55,719 bases of DNA from an uncultured Lachnospiraceae bacterium (GCA_947626395.1 CANQRU010000021.1:1-55719); one strand, 5' to 3'. Positions 18,001-25,237 are shown, counted from the first letter of the stretch. A program made the numbers and translations. Notes: generated by a model from the sequence alone, not told the origin.

Positions 18001-18370
18001 CGCGGATCTGGAGCGGGTGGAAGCGGTTCTGGCGAAGGAACTGCCCAAAGTGCGGCGCAGGCTGCCGGCCATCATGGACGGGCCGTTCTATAAGGGCGTG
18101 TCGGCCCTGGGCGACAGCAGTGTGGTGATTAAGATCATCGCCCTTTGCAAGGAGCAGGATCGGATCCAGCTGAGCCGCGACCTGAACCGGGAGATTTTCC
18201 TGATCTTTAAGAGGAACGATATCAATATCCCGTTCCCGCAGGTTACGCTCAGCTACCTGCAGGAGAGTGATCCTGATCCGCGTGAGAAAGCGGAGAGACC
18301 GGAGGAGAAGGAGAGAAATGAAGGCGGATCGTCGGATAAGGAGCAGAAAACGGAACAGGCGAAGGAATAA
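15029..18370 (+). CDS. giant MscS-family channel with two extracytoplasmic sensor-like domains
   Basis: This protein has 1113 residues, against about 290 for simple MscS. I choose ATG 15029, since GGGGGAAT precedes it, over ATG 15014 inside the previous gene. One TM helix lies near residues 25-48, followed by a roughly 230-residue outside domain. Next come DLVLIVFIAIIFIIFTILV and a further helix (LLPIAVLGIVAVAGLTYYL), then a second outside domain of about 330 residues with Cache-like features (IMIFDESGRAIATNDD). Another helix precedes a cytoplasmic loop, and then four helices end in the MscS pore region LLASAGILSLIIGLGAQSM. The MscS beta domain follows (VGDIVTVGDFRGNVLDIG, VFNNSNLSGIINMT) with its C-terminal alpha/beta part. 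The architecture implies a channel gated or tuned by an extracellular ligand, perhaps via the binding lipoprotein encoded 2 bp upstream. Confidence 0.88.
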   Translation: MSRTKKKAAVHQMDASENRYVNIRTILAFLLSLAVVAGVIAVIAAARFKLSREQIFATNRTRIGTVIKGLESGVMENDELYDEYDQLYIAKLRNTWYYYDNLWSVSFNDGFVQDAAEYAGVEAAAVIDSDGETYAAYNCDYDFTRKRFRMLREQLTDDGTSEPFSVRYEDGVKRFYGIRLRSGRILVFVVDWTDTQKSIETMTSWEAVLRGMISVDTVSIAVSLQDYSFLYNPIDNLTGRDALQNGVPIEALGENYEGLLTFGGDEWCAVGKRWNDAVVFVLTKTTTDLANDLVLIVFIAIIFIIFTILVSVYATIINRDNIRIGRMPRYIALLKGKFFFNITVAEKLLPIAVLGIVAVAGLTYYLQSVNALSSVAYESNKAIDEISNKLDNNTRDAEALNAEYKALFLNKCELLTTMLEENPQYIFDYDPEGENVHKHPVEKDDYGQITGGLDSYGNPVYSVSEHPFLQHLAQINAAEKIMIFDESGRAIATNDDLWYFTITDDEEHQSYPFWEILADHMDFYAQDLGLDDMGEYSQYVGRVFYYYTVQNPDGSTGYVSRSAYQKQRNGESSGSLIERHRGLLQISIAPERLQTVKETATLTYVADHTTIHGTGFTVICDADENYTCVYSPKPADIGRSALAMGCSAGAFNPSGEMYNGLETVNGEKYFQTFKMVDNLYIGTAVPLTTVFATRDDIALTAFFAALTGLLILCVYACSFGAQEEKMYLDNVDEAVRRARNDQDTITVTMPSGKTRKVRPAAARWDAEYIPWEEKTPEQKFSAVVSAVFHVFAVFLFVCILISRRGIFKIDAINYVYEGVWTKGFNIFAMTNCAITLITILVVANVLEIMINQISVNIGSRAETLGHLFASVIRYGTALFSLFYSLYLCGLDTGSLLASAGILSLIIGLGAQSMIQDILAGVFIVFEGEFRVGDIVTVGDFRGNVLDIGLRTTKIQDTSKNIKVFNNSNLSGIINMTKEASYAAVDVGIEYGADLERVEAVLAKELPKVRRRLPAIMDGPFYKGVSALGDSSVVIKIIALCKEQDRIQLSRDLNREIFLIFKRNDINIPFPQVTLSYLQESDPDPREKAERPEEKERNEGGSSDKEQKTEQAKE

Positions 18371-18677
18371 AGGGATCGGCGGTCTGCTGTGCGCCGTTAT
18401 CGTTTCTGCGGGCTTGTGCTTGGCCGCGCCGCCGGTGACGGCGGCGGGAGCGGAGGCGGGGCCGGCGGAAGCGCAGGAAGAGACAGCCGGGCAGCAGAAC
18501 GGTTCCGGCGCGGGCGCGACAGCCACAGGCACAGTGATCCTGCTGGGCGCGGGCGCTTATACGGCTGTGCGGAAGCAGTGGAACGAGAAGAAGAATGCGA
18601 AACCGAAGGAATATGTGTATTTCGAGAACCATACGAAGAACGGGACCCTTCGGGATGAAGAAAAGTATATAGACTGA
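18318..18677 (+). CDS. small secreted or membrane protein downstream of MscS gene
   Basis: This 119-residue protein of unknown function starts at ATG 18318, preceded by GGAGGAGAAGGAGAG, and overlaps the 3' end of the MscS gene by 53 bp in another frame. The N-terminus is extremely basic (MKADRRIRSRKRNRRR), followed by a signal-peptide-like helix (IGGLLCAVIVSAGLCLAAPP), an Ala/Gly/Glu-rich linker, a second hydrophobic stretch (TGTVILLGAGAYTAV) and a charged tail. It may be a small accessory subunit of the channel; only position supports this. Confidence 0.6.
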   Translation: MKADRRIRSRKRNRRRNKGIGGLLCAVIVSAGLCLAAPPVTAAGAEAGPAEAQEETAGQQNGSGAGATATGTVILLGAGAYTAVRKQWNEKKNAKPKEYVYFENHTKNGTLRDEEKYID

Positions 18678-18691
18678 GTGCAGGCCGTACT

Positions 18692-20323
18692 TTACAGGGG
18701 GAAGCTGACAGAGAAGCAGCTTCCTCCTGTTTCTGTGCCGGCGACGGAAATAGTTCCGCCGTGGAGACCGGCCAGTTCCTTTGCGATGCTTAAGCCCAGA
18801 CCGAAATGGGACTTGTCGCTGCGGGCGGAGTCGGCTCGGTAGAAACGGTCGAAGATGTAAGGCCTGACGTCTTCCGGAATACCGGGGCCCTGGTCGATGA
18901 CATGCAGGGTGAGGCAGCCGGCAGTCTTCCGGCGGCCTGATAAGCGGGTATCTGTCTCCGCGCGGAGCTGAATGGTTCCGCCGGCCGGAGTGTACGTCAT
19001 CGCGTTATCCAGGAGGATCGCCAGAATCTGGCGGATGCGCTCCGCGTCGGCGCGCAGTCCCGGAAGCGTGTTTTCCGGCAGCGCAAGCCGCAGATCGATC
19101 TCTTTCTGCCGGCAGAGCGGAAGATAAGCGTCGTAGATGTCGATCAGGAGCGTGTCCATGTCCACGTCGGACAGCTGCAGCTTCCAGGTTCTGGCGTCGG
19201 CGGACGCCAGAAGGAGCATATCGTCGATGAGCCGCGCCATGCGGGCGCATTCGCTGTCGAAGGCGGAGAGAAGATCCGCGGCTTGTCTGCCCGCAGATTT
19301 CCGGGCAGAATCAAAGTCGTGGGGAATTGGTATATCAGGATTTGGTGAAACAAAGTCTGGCATGTCAGGATTCGGAAGATCGGATGCCGGCATACCGGAA
19401 CCCGGCAGGCCAGAGTCCGGCAGATCGGAATCCGGCAAGCCGGAATTTGCCGGCTCGGACATTCTGAGATCATTGCTGTACGAAAATCCGGCCGTGTCGG
19501 CGATTAGCTCCCGCAGCGCCGCGATCCCCGACCGCAGTACCGCCAGCGGCGAGCGCAGTTCGTGGGAGGCGGCTGCGATAAACTCCGCCTGCTTTCGCTG
19601 GCTTTCTTCCACCGGCTTTAAGGACCAGCCGACGAAATACCAGCTGATCGCGGACAGACCAGCGACGCCCAGAAGTTCCAGCACGGCAAGCCATATAAGC
19701 GTCGACCGGAGCGCGTCCGTCACAGGCGGCACATAGGCGATCAGGCACAGGGCGCGGACGGATCTGCCGAAGGCGGAGACAAGCACCCGGGCACAGTAGT
19801 CTTCACCGGCTTCCCCCTGGAATGTGAAAATGGAACTGACCACGGACGAGGCCGAGATAGGCCGCACCGTGGTAAATACGCCCTCCGCTTCGGCCAGCGC
19901 TTTCACATGCGCGATCAGATCCGCCCGCGGCGTCTGAGGCTGCCAGAAGCCGTTATAAAGGAGGGCGTTGCCATTTTCCTCGATATGAACGACGACCCTG
20001 CGGTCGGCTTCCGTCTGCGCCAGGAATCCCTGGGAGATCGTTGTATCGGACTGCAGCCTAAACTGCAGCGAATTCCACAGATCATAGAAATCTTCCATCT
20101 GCCCCTGTTTTGTCTCCCGAACGCGCATGATAAGAAACGCCGCCATGACCAGCGTCAGGATCAGGGAGGTCGTGACTGTGTAAAGAAGCGTCAGCCGGCG
20201 GCGGAGCACGGTCATGGAGCGCGCTGCAGAGCGGCCGTCAGCGCTGCCTGCGGTTTGGGGATTGACGGAAATATGTGTTTTTGAAGAGTCCGGTTTTAAA
20301 CTGCCGGAGAAAGGCATTTTCAT
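18692..20323 (-). CDS. membrane sensor histidine kinase of a two-component system
   Basis: From ATG 20323 this is a 543-residue kinase. TM1 is at about residues 42-66 and TM2 at about 208-230, bracketing a roughly 140-residue extracytoplasmic sensor. HisKA is AASHELRSPLAVLRSGIAAL with the phospho-His at about 254. The HATPase domain has ILAILLDNAMTYTP, VIDQGPGIP and FGLGLSIAKELAGLHGG. The frame stays open upstream into the regulator gene, but that extension (Gly/Pro-rich, antisense-like) is not credible; ATG 20323 is the first ATG after the regulator stop, although its ribosome site is weak. An unusual Pro/Ser/Asp repeat (about residues 294-336) is inserted between the two DHp helices. Confidence 0.8.
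   Translation of the reverse strand: MKMPFSGSLKPDSSKTHISVNPQTAGSADGRSAARSMTVLRRRLTLLYTVTTSLILTLVMAAFLIMRVRETKQGQMEDFYDLWNSLQFRLQSDTTISQGFLAQTEADRRVVVHIEENGNALLYNGFWQPQTPRADLIAHVKALAEAEGVFTTVRPISASSVVSSIFTFQGEAGEDYCARVLVSAFGRSVRALCLIAYVPPVTDALRSTLIWLAVLELLGVAGLSAISWYFVGWSLKPVEESQRKQAEFIAAASHELRSPLAVLRSGIAALRELIADTAGFSYSNDLRMSEPANSGLPDSDLPDSGLPGSGMPASDLPNPDMPDFVSPNPDIPIPHDFDSARKSAGRQAADLLSAFDSECARMARLIDDMLLLASADARTWKLQLSDVDMDTLLIDIYDAYLPLCRQKEIDLRLALPENTLPGLRADAERIRQILAILLDNAMTYTPAGGTIQLRAETDTRLSGRRKTAGCLTLHVIDQGPGIPEDVRPYIFDRFYRADSARSDKSHFGLGLSIAKELAGLHGGTISVAGTETGGSCFSVSFPL
18696..18729 (+). terminator. hairpin at the convergent gene ends
   Basis: CAGGGGGAAGCTG pairs with CAGCTTCCTCCTG (18717-18729) with one asymmetric base, followed by TTTCTG. 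It would end the rightward MscS operon, although it overlaps the last codons of the leftward kinase gene. Confidence 0.5.
19316..19444 (-). repeat. 15-bp imperfect tandem repeats inside the kinase DHp loop
   Basis: About eight diverged 15-bp units encode pentapeptide-like steps: GLPDS, DLPDS, GLPGS, GMPAS, DLPNP, DMPDF, then VSPNPDIPIP. They sit between DHp helix 1 (with the His) and helix 2 of the kinase, where the usual loop has only about ten residues. Confidence 0.75.
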
Positions 20324-20466
20324 AAGGGGCCCCAGTGACGTAAACTTTCCTGAGAATAAAAGGTTACAGGTTACAATGGCGAACAGGATACTGCCTGGAT
20401 TCGCGTGAGTGGGAATCAGCCATTCCGGCAGGCCGGCGCTTACGGCGTGCCGAACGCAGACTGCGG

Positions 20467-21153
20467 TCAGCTGCGTTCCTCCGCCGCTTCCAGCAGGTAC
20501 CCGACCCCATGCACCGTCGTCAGCTTCGCCGGAGCGTTTACCGCGGCCAGCCGCCGCCGGAGAAAGTAAATGTAATTGTCCAGATTCCCATCCTCCACTT
20601 CGGCCGAAGCGCCCCAGACATAGGAGAGGATCCGCGCCCGCATGAGCGTCTGTCCCGGGTGCTTCAGGAAACATTCCAGAAGCGCCGACTCCCGCTTGGA
20701 CAGGTTCACGCTCCGTTCTCCGCAGGACAGGATCCGCTGTTCCGGTTCCAGGCAGATCCCGTAAGCCGCCAGGCGGCTCAGATCCTGCAGCCGTCCCGGC
20801 CTGCGGGTGATGGCCCGGATCCGCGCCATCAGTTCCTCTACCGCGAACGGCTTCACCAGATAATCGTCCGCGCCCGCGTCCAGGCCGTCGATCCGCTCGC
20901 CCAGCTCGTCCAGGGCCGTCGCAAGGATCACCGGCGTCTGCACGCCCTGCCGGCGCAGACTCGTAAGCACCGTCAGTCCGTCCATCTTTGGCAGCATCCG
21001 GTCCAGCACGATCACGTCATACGCTGCGTTCTTCGCGTAGAACAGGCCGTTGTCGCCGCTGTGGCAGCATTCCGTCTCATACCCTGCCGCGTCAAGCGCC
21101 AGTCTGATGTTTTTGCAGAGGTCTTTATCATCTTCGATCAATAGAATTCGCAT
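20467..21153 (-). CDS. OmpR/PhoB-family response regulator
   Basis: This 228-residue protein has a receiver domain with LLIEDDKDL, phospho-Asp51 in VIVLDRMLP, Thr in ILATALDE and Lys in YLVKPFAVEEL. A winged-helix effector domain follows (VNLSKRESALLECFLKHPGQTLMR; EDGNLDNYIYFLRRRL; LTTVHGVGYLLE). It is the partner of the kinase gene 143 bp downstream. The leader contains a perfect palindrome around a TATAAT box (21248-21273) and GC-rich inverted repeats, so autoregulation is plausible. Targets may include the surface-glycosylation genes transcribed from upstream in the same direction, but nothing proves that. Confidence 0.9.
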   Translation of the reverse strand: MRILLIEDDKDLCKNIRLALDAAGYETECCHSGDNGLFYAKNAAYDVIVLDRMLPKMDGLTVLTSLRRQGVQTPVILATALDELGERIDGLDAGADDYLVKPFAVEELMARIRAITRRPGRLQDLSRLAAYGICLEPEQRILSCGERSVNLSKRESALLECFLKHPGQTLMRARILSYVWGASAEVEDGNLDNYIYFLRRRLAAVNAPAKLTTVHGVGYLLEAAEERS

Positions 21154-21247
21154 ACCATATCTCCGTTTTTAGGACATGCTCCCTCCGGGGGATGCGCCCG
21201 GTTCGGTTCGGTGTTTGCCCTCCCTTCGGTCGGGCGCGAACCGGCGC

Positions 21248-21273
21248 GGTATAATCTCTAACGAGATTATACC
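21248..21273. promoter_or_regulatory. perfect inverted repeat containing -10-like boxes
   Basis: GGTATAATCTC (21248-21258) and GAGATTATACC (21263-21273) form an 11-bp perfect inverted repeat with a 4-bp loop TAAC. Each strand reads TATAAT. It lies about 95 bp upstream of the response regulator start, so it may be its promoter/operator; no good -35 box is visible. Confidence 0.45.
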
Positions 21274-21325
21274 ATGTATATCTCTAAAAAATCTTTAAGA
21301 ATGCTTACAAAACAGAAAATACGGT

Positions 21326-23212
21326 TCATTCTTTTTGTAACGACGGCTGCAGGGTAAAGGTCAGAACGAGCGGCAGGGCAAAGAAGACCGCGATGAAATA
21401 GCGCAGCAGGACCAGCGGGACGAAAGCCGAGGCGATCATATATCCGAGCAGAATCAGAACCGGCACATACAGATGGCGGCATCTGCGGTACATGACGTAA
21501 AAAGCGCAGTTTAGCAGGATCCAGAACTGGAACCCGATTGAAAACAGCATGGACAGAAGCGGGATCCGTTCAAAGGACAGAAACAGACCGATCTTCTGGT
21601 AAAAGCGGTTGACGCCCGGCAGCAGATTGCGAAAGACGCCGGGCTCCTCGATACTGTCCGAATAGAAATAATAGCATTTTTCAAAAGGAAGGTAATCGGG
21701 CGTCCCAGATTCGATATATCCGTCGATCACGGCGGCGGGAAACCACATTTGCCGTGTATTAGCCAGAATGGCGTCCAGATAGCATTTTTTGTGTTTGAGC
21801 CCGACCTTTGCCCAGAATCGGAGAAATGCCGGCAGGTCCCTCTCGACGAAAAGGCGGCTTTTGGTGGAATCGGCGTTCTCCGCCACATAGAAGGTATCGG
21901 TTCCGCCGAAATACCGGATGTATTCGGCGATCTCATCCGCTGTCCACAGTTCCGGCTCCAGCTGCCAGGCCCTGGCCAGCGTCTGCGAAAATACCGACAT
22001 GGAGGATCCGGCGTCGGCTGGAACCATTGGCTGGCAGAAGCGTGTAAAAATCATGCTGAGCAGCAGATATCCGGCGATGGCGCTTGCCGCGAAGACGCTG
22101 CCGGCGCGGAAGTATTTCTTCCGGTATTTCAGCCAGATCAGGATACTGATGCCGAAAACGGCGATATACATGAAGGTTCCCGCGTTATTGTTCCGGGCAA
22201 GCAGTGCCAGAATAAAAACCATTCCCAGCAAAAACGGTTTCCGGACGGAAGTCATGAAATGTTCCGGTTCGCTGGACATCAGGTAGAACAGGAATACCGC
22301 ATAGACCAGCAGCAGGCTGAACAGGATGTCCCTGACGGTCTGGGTAACTACCATGGGAATGACAGGAAAAAGCGCGTAGTACAGGAAAAAGATCCCGATC
22401 AGCTTCCGGTGGACGCCCTGTTTCAGCAGTTTGCAGAGTATATGTGTAAATATAGCGGCGGCAAGCGCCATCTGTCCGATCGTATAGACGGCGATACCGG
22501 TATTATAGGTTCCCGTTAAGCGCTTCAGGGCAGGCAGGAGGGCGGTGATGATCACCGTGTGAAGCATCGGAAAGTTCCCGTTGAATCCATTTTCGATCTG
22601 GCTCAGTTCAGCCGATGCGTCGTAATGGAAGCCGCCGGGAAAGGTGGCAAGGTAACACGGCGTCCAGAACAGCACAAAGACGGCCGCCATAAGAACGGGA
22701 TGGGAGGCCAGAAATGTAAGGACGCTCCTGGAATGGTCCGCCGTGGGCGCGGCGGCCGCCGTGTCCGCATGCAGACGTTCCTCCAGGCGCATAAGCCAGG
22801 TCCATAACACGCATAACAGTGCGGAAAAGACCCATGCATAGAAAAAGACAGCCAGGTACATGGGAAGGCTTTTGTAGGGGACGCGGCCGTCTGTCTCAAG
22901 ATAATAGCCGCAGGCAGTCATGAGCGAAAACAGCAGACCGGGAATGCAGGTATAACGGCGCATACGCCTGTCGCAGCCGAGCGTGCCGCGATAGCGGAAC
23001 AGAAGCGCCAGCGCAAGGAACAGAAAGACAGGGAATATGCTGTTGGAAAAACCCACACCGCGGTCTGCGGTCCACACGGGAAAGAGCAGGGTGCAGACGG
23101 CGGCGGCCAGCGGCCATCTCCATGCGTGCAGGGCGCCGGCGACGCGCTGTGCGTATTTGGATGTAAGCAGAGCTCCGGTGACGTCCTGCGTGTACTTTTT
23201 TAAAAGGCTCAT
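21326..23212 (-). CDS. DUF6020-like polytopic membrane protein (glycosyltransferase-C-like)
   Basis: This 628-residue protein has a dozen or more membrane helices. The pattern (a soluble N-terminal tip, LATFPGGFHYDASAELSQIENG in the first large outside loop, paired helices, and a large outside loop before the last helices) matches what I know as DUF6020, a group resembling polyprenyl-phosphate-sugar-dependent glycosyltransferases. ATG 23212 follows AAGGAGCC. It starts 13 bp after the GT2-GtrA gene, which could supply the lipid-linked sugar. Residues 10-35 (DVTGALLTSKYAQ then RVAGALHAWRWPL) are two in-frame units of the 39-bp repeat also found in intergenic DNA here. Confidence 0.7.
   Translation of the reverse strand: MSLLKKYTQDVTGALLTSKYAQRVAGALHAWRWPLAAAVCTLLFPVWTADRGVGFSNSIFPVFLFLALALLFRYRGTLGCDRRMRRYTCIPGLLFSLMTACGYYLETDGRVPYKSLPMYLAVFFYAWVFSALLCVLWTWLMRLEERLHADTAAAAPTADHSRSVLTFLASHPVLMAAVFVLFWTPCYLATFPGGFHYDASAELSQIENGFNGNFPMLHTVIITALLPALKRLTGTYNTGIAVYTIGQMALAAAIFTHILCKLLKQGVHRKLIGIFFLYYALFPVIPMVVTQTVRDILFSLLLVYAVFLFYLMSSEPEHFMTSVRKPFLLGMVFILALLARNNNAGTFMYIAVFGISILIWLKYRKKYFRAGSVFAASAIAGYLLLSMIFTRFCQPMVPADAGSSMSVFSQTLARAWQLEPELWTADEIAEYIRYFGGTDTFYVAENADSTKSRLFVERDLPAFLRFWAKVGLKHKKCYLDAILANTRQMWFPAAVIDGYIESGTPDYLPFEKCYYFYSDSIEEPGVFRNLLPGVNRFYQKIGLFLSFERIPLLSMLFSIGFQFWILLNCAFYVMYRRCRHLYVPVLILLGYMIASAFVPLVLLRYFIAVFFALPLVLTFTLQPSLQKE
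23108..23185 (-). repeat. 39-bp repeat, two tandem units inside a coding region (copy D)
   Basis: Two units (23185-23147 and 23146-23108, minus strand) read GACGTCACCGGAGCTCTGCT and CGCGTCGCCGGCGCCCTGCA and so on, with the same 39-bp period as the intergenic copies at 4957-5034 and 37302-37379. They encode residues 10-35 of the DUF6020-like protein in frame. Confidence 0.7.
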
Positions 23213-23225
23213 ACGGGGCGGCTCC

Positions 23226-24287
23226 TTAGTAAATATATTTTTTCTGGATCCGGTAACTTAGGAAGAACAGGACCGTGTCGACGGGGATTTTAACCAGCAG
23301 TTCCGGCTCCGCGTGGGTGGCGTACAGCGCCGCGGTAGTCAGCGCCGCGCTTAAGGCCATCTGGAAAATGGCAAGCGCCGCATACTGGAGGGCGGACCGG
23401 GAATGTTTCTTTCTGCTGACAAACACAAGCTTATAATTGATCAGATAATTGCAGGCGGCGGAAATGATCCTGGCCATAACGGCTGCTGCGGCCGCGTAAC
23501 CGAATCCGCGGGCGGTTCTTTTCAGAACCATACAGAAGGTCTGGAACAGCGCCAGATCGATGAGGCTGGAGGACAGGCTTGAAAGAATAAATCTTCCGAA
23601 AGCCGGGGTGAAAGACATGTATACTTTCAGCGAATCCGTGACCGGCCTGAAATGGGTCGCGTGATGCTCCTTTGAGTCATAGACGGTTTCGATCGGTATT
23701 TCCATGAAGGGGATCCGTCTGCTGACCGCGTCGATCAGCATCTGTGTTTCGAATTCGAACCGCTCTCCCGGCAGCGTAAGCAGTTCCTTCATATAAGAAG
23801 CTGGAATTCCGCGCAGTCCGGTCTGCGTATCGGACACATCCGTCCGGTACAGGATACGGAAAACCGTCCGTGTCAGCTGATTGCCGAAACGGCTTTTGGC
23901 CGGAACTGTGTCCGCGGAAAAGTCCCGCACGCCCAGAACGAGGGCTTGCGGATCGCGGATCATGGCGTTCCGGCATGCCTTTATGGCTTCCGGCGTATGC
24001 TGTCCGTCCGCGTCCGCAGTAATGCACCCGGCCGGATCCAGATGTTTAAGACAGTAGGAAAAACCGGTTTTCAGCGCGCGTCCCTTGCCGGAGTTGGAAG
24101 GATGGTGAAGAACAACGGCGTGGCAGCGGCTCTCACATGCCTGAAAAACAGGCTGGTAATCCGCGCCGCTTCCGTCGTCGACGATCACGATCGGCGTAAG
24201 GTCTGTCTGCGTCAGTTTCTCCACCAGCTGCAGCAGCCGCTGGTCCGGTTCATAGGCCGGAATGATAATGGGGATATTGTTTTCCAT
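23226..24287 (-). CDS. polyprenol-phosphate glycosyltransferase fused to GtrA domain
   Basis: This 353-residue protein has two parts. Residues 1-220 are a DPMS-like family 2 glycosyltransferase: IPIIIPAYEPDQ, IVIVDDGSG, GKGRALKTGF, ADADGQHTPE and SDTQTGLRGIP. Residues about 235-353 form a GtrA-like four-helix membrane domain ending in an R.QKKYIY tail. It is expected to make and flip an undecaprenyl-phosphate sugar for a membrane glycosyltransferase, which fits the DUF6020 gene 13 bp downstream. The fusion of GT2 with GtrA is common in Firmicutes. A strong promoter lies at 24338-24367. Confidence 0.85.
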   Translation of the reverse strand: MENNIPIIIPAYEPDQRLLQLVEKLTQTDLTPIVIVDDGSGADYQPVFQACESRCHAVVLHHPSNSGKGRALKTGFSYCLKHLDPAGCITADADGQHTPEAIKACRNAMIRDPQALVLGVRDFSADTVPAKSRFGNQLTRTVFRILYRTDVSDTQTGLRGIPASYMKELLTLPGERFEFETQMLIDAVSRRIPFMEIPIETVYDSKEHHATHFRPVTDSLKVYMSFTPAFGRFILSSLSSSLIDLALFQTFCMVLKRTARGFGYAAAAAVMARIISAACNYLINYKLVFVSRKKHSRSALQYAALAIFQMALSAALTTAALYATHAEPELLVKIPVDTVLFFLSYRIQKKYIY

Positions 24288-24337
24288 AGCTGTATGTCAG
24301 AAAATGTCCTCTGTATTGCGGTATTTTTGCTGCATTC

Positions 24338-24367
24338 ATTGTATCGCTTTCATACAGAGGCTGTCAA
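24338..24367 (-). promoter_or_regulatory. promoter of the GT2-GtrA / DUF6020 operon
   Basis: Minus strand TTGACA (24367-24362), an 18-bp spacer and TACAAT (24343-24338), about 50 bp before ATG 24287. Confidence 0.75.
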
Positions 24368-24406
24368 GAGATGTTTCTGCGCGGCACCTGATGACTGATT
24401 ATCGCC

Positions 24407-24739
24407 TTATTTTAGTATCAGGTTCTTCTGAACAAATGGGAACCGTTCGATTAGCTGGTCGTCCTGTTCCATCATACTTAAAATACGGCTTGCCGCTCCG
24501 GAAGGATGATTGGTATTGGCTTCCCATGCCTCAACGGTTTTGGGCGATACACCCATATATTCTGCAAACATGCGCTGAGACAGGCCGGTTTTCTCTCGGA
24601 TATTACGAACTTCTGTGCCATTGTATTTTTTTACAGGGATAACCATTAAAGTGCGGCGATTCGTAATGACACGTTCCTGTCTGGCATCAGCCAGTGCCTC
24701 GTTAAGTCCGCCCATGATGTCTTCGAATAACTTGCTCAT
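24407..24739 (-). CDS. higA: HigA-type antitoxin (XRE family)
   Basis: This 110-residue DNA-binding antitoxin has an XRE-type helix-turn-helix in its second half: EVRNIREKTGLSQRMFAEYMGVSPKTVEAWE, with the recognition helix around SPKTVEAWE. The N-terminal part (residues 1-40) is the likely toxin contact. It overlaps the toxin gene by 4 bp (ATGA), in toxin-first order as in HigBA modules. It is expected to repress the operon through the palindrome in the promoter spacer. The subfamily (HigA versus other RelB-like XRE antitoxins) is not certain. Confidence 0.82.
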   Translation of the reverse strand: MSKLFEDIMGGLNEALADARQERVITNRRTLMVIPVKKYNGTEVRNIREKTGLSQRMFAEYMGVSPKTVEAWEANTNHPSGAASRILSMMEQDDQLIERFPFVQKNLILK

Positions 24740-25086
24740 AATTGACTCCTTTCATTTAATTCCTGCTTGAGCAGGATAATCATCTTTTTAATTGCATTGC
24801 GCTCCTGCATAGACAAGTCTGTCTGTTCATTCTTAGCGTAGGCAGTGATCAGATAGACAGTTTCATTCATAACAAAATCAACATAGCAAACTCTGGCTCC
24901 GCCTCTTTTTCCTCGATTGTCCAACGAAAATCTCATCTTACGAAGTCCACCGGTACCAGGAACAAGATCGCCAATTTCCGGATTAAAAAGTAATATCGAT
25001 TCAAGCTTTCGCAGTGCGTCATCTCCCAGCCCCAGTTCTGCCCATCGGTGGGTAAATGTAGGTGTTTCTATAAAAGTTCGCTTCAT
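24736..25086 (-). CDS. higB: RelE/HigB-type toxin
   Basis: This 116-residue protein of the RelE/ParE superfamily resembles the HigB group often paired with XRE antitoxins: a basic N-terminus, PGTGGLRKMRFSLDNRGKRGGARVCYVDF as the central beta strands, then VYLITAYAKNEQTDLSMQERNAIKKMI. The family cleaves mRNA on the ribosome. GGGAGGAG precedes ATG 25086 at proper spacing. The promoter is consensus with an operator-like palindrome in its spacer. Confidence 0.82.
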   Translation of the reverse strand: MKRTFIETPTFTHRWAELGLGDDALRKLESILLFNPEIGDLVPGTGGLRKMRFSLDNRGKRGGARVCYVDFVMNETVYLITAYAKNEQTDLSMQERNAIKKMIILLKQELNERSQL

Positions 25087-25108
25087 TAATATGCTCCTCC
25101 CGATGATA

Positions 25109-25137
25109 ATTATACCCTATTCAATAGGGTGTGTCAA
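25109..25137 (-). promoter_or_regulatory. toxin-antitoxin promoter with operator inside the spacer
   Basis: Minus strand TTGACA (25137-25132), a 17-bp spacer and TATAAT (25114-25109) form a full-consensus promoter. The inverted repeat ACCCTAT-TCA-ATAGGGT (25114-25130) fills nearly the whole spacer, so a bound antitoxin would block RNA polymerase directly. Confidence 0.85.
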
Positions 25138-25237
25138 TATGACGTTACTTTTTGCAAAATAAAATATTTTTCCAGTATTTTTAGAGAAGCCCCTGTTAGA
25201 ATCGGTATACAGAAAGCAAAAAGGAGGACGAAGATCT

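Noticed and set aside
20324-20674. N-terminal extension of the sensor kinase frame into the response regulator gene
   Set aside because: Its composition is that of a shadow frame; it begins inside the regulator gene and no ribosome site supports it. ATG 20323 is the first ATG after the regulator stop.
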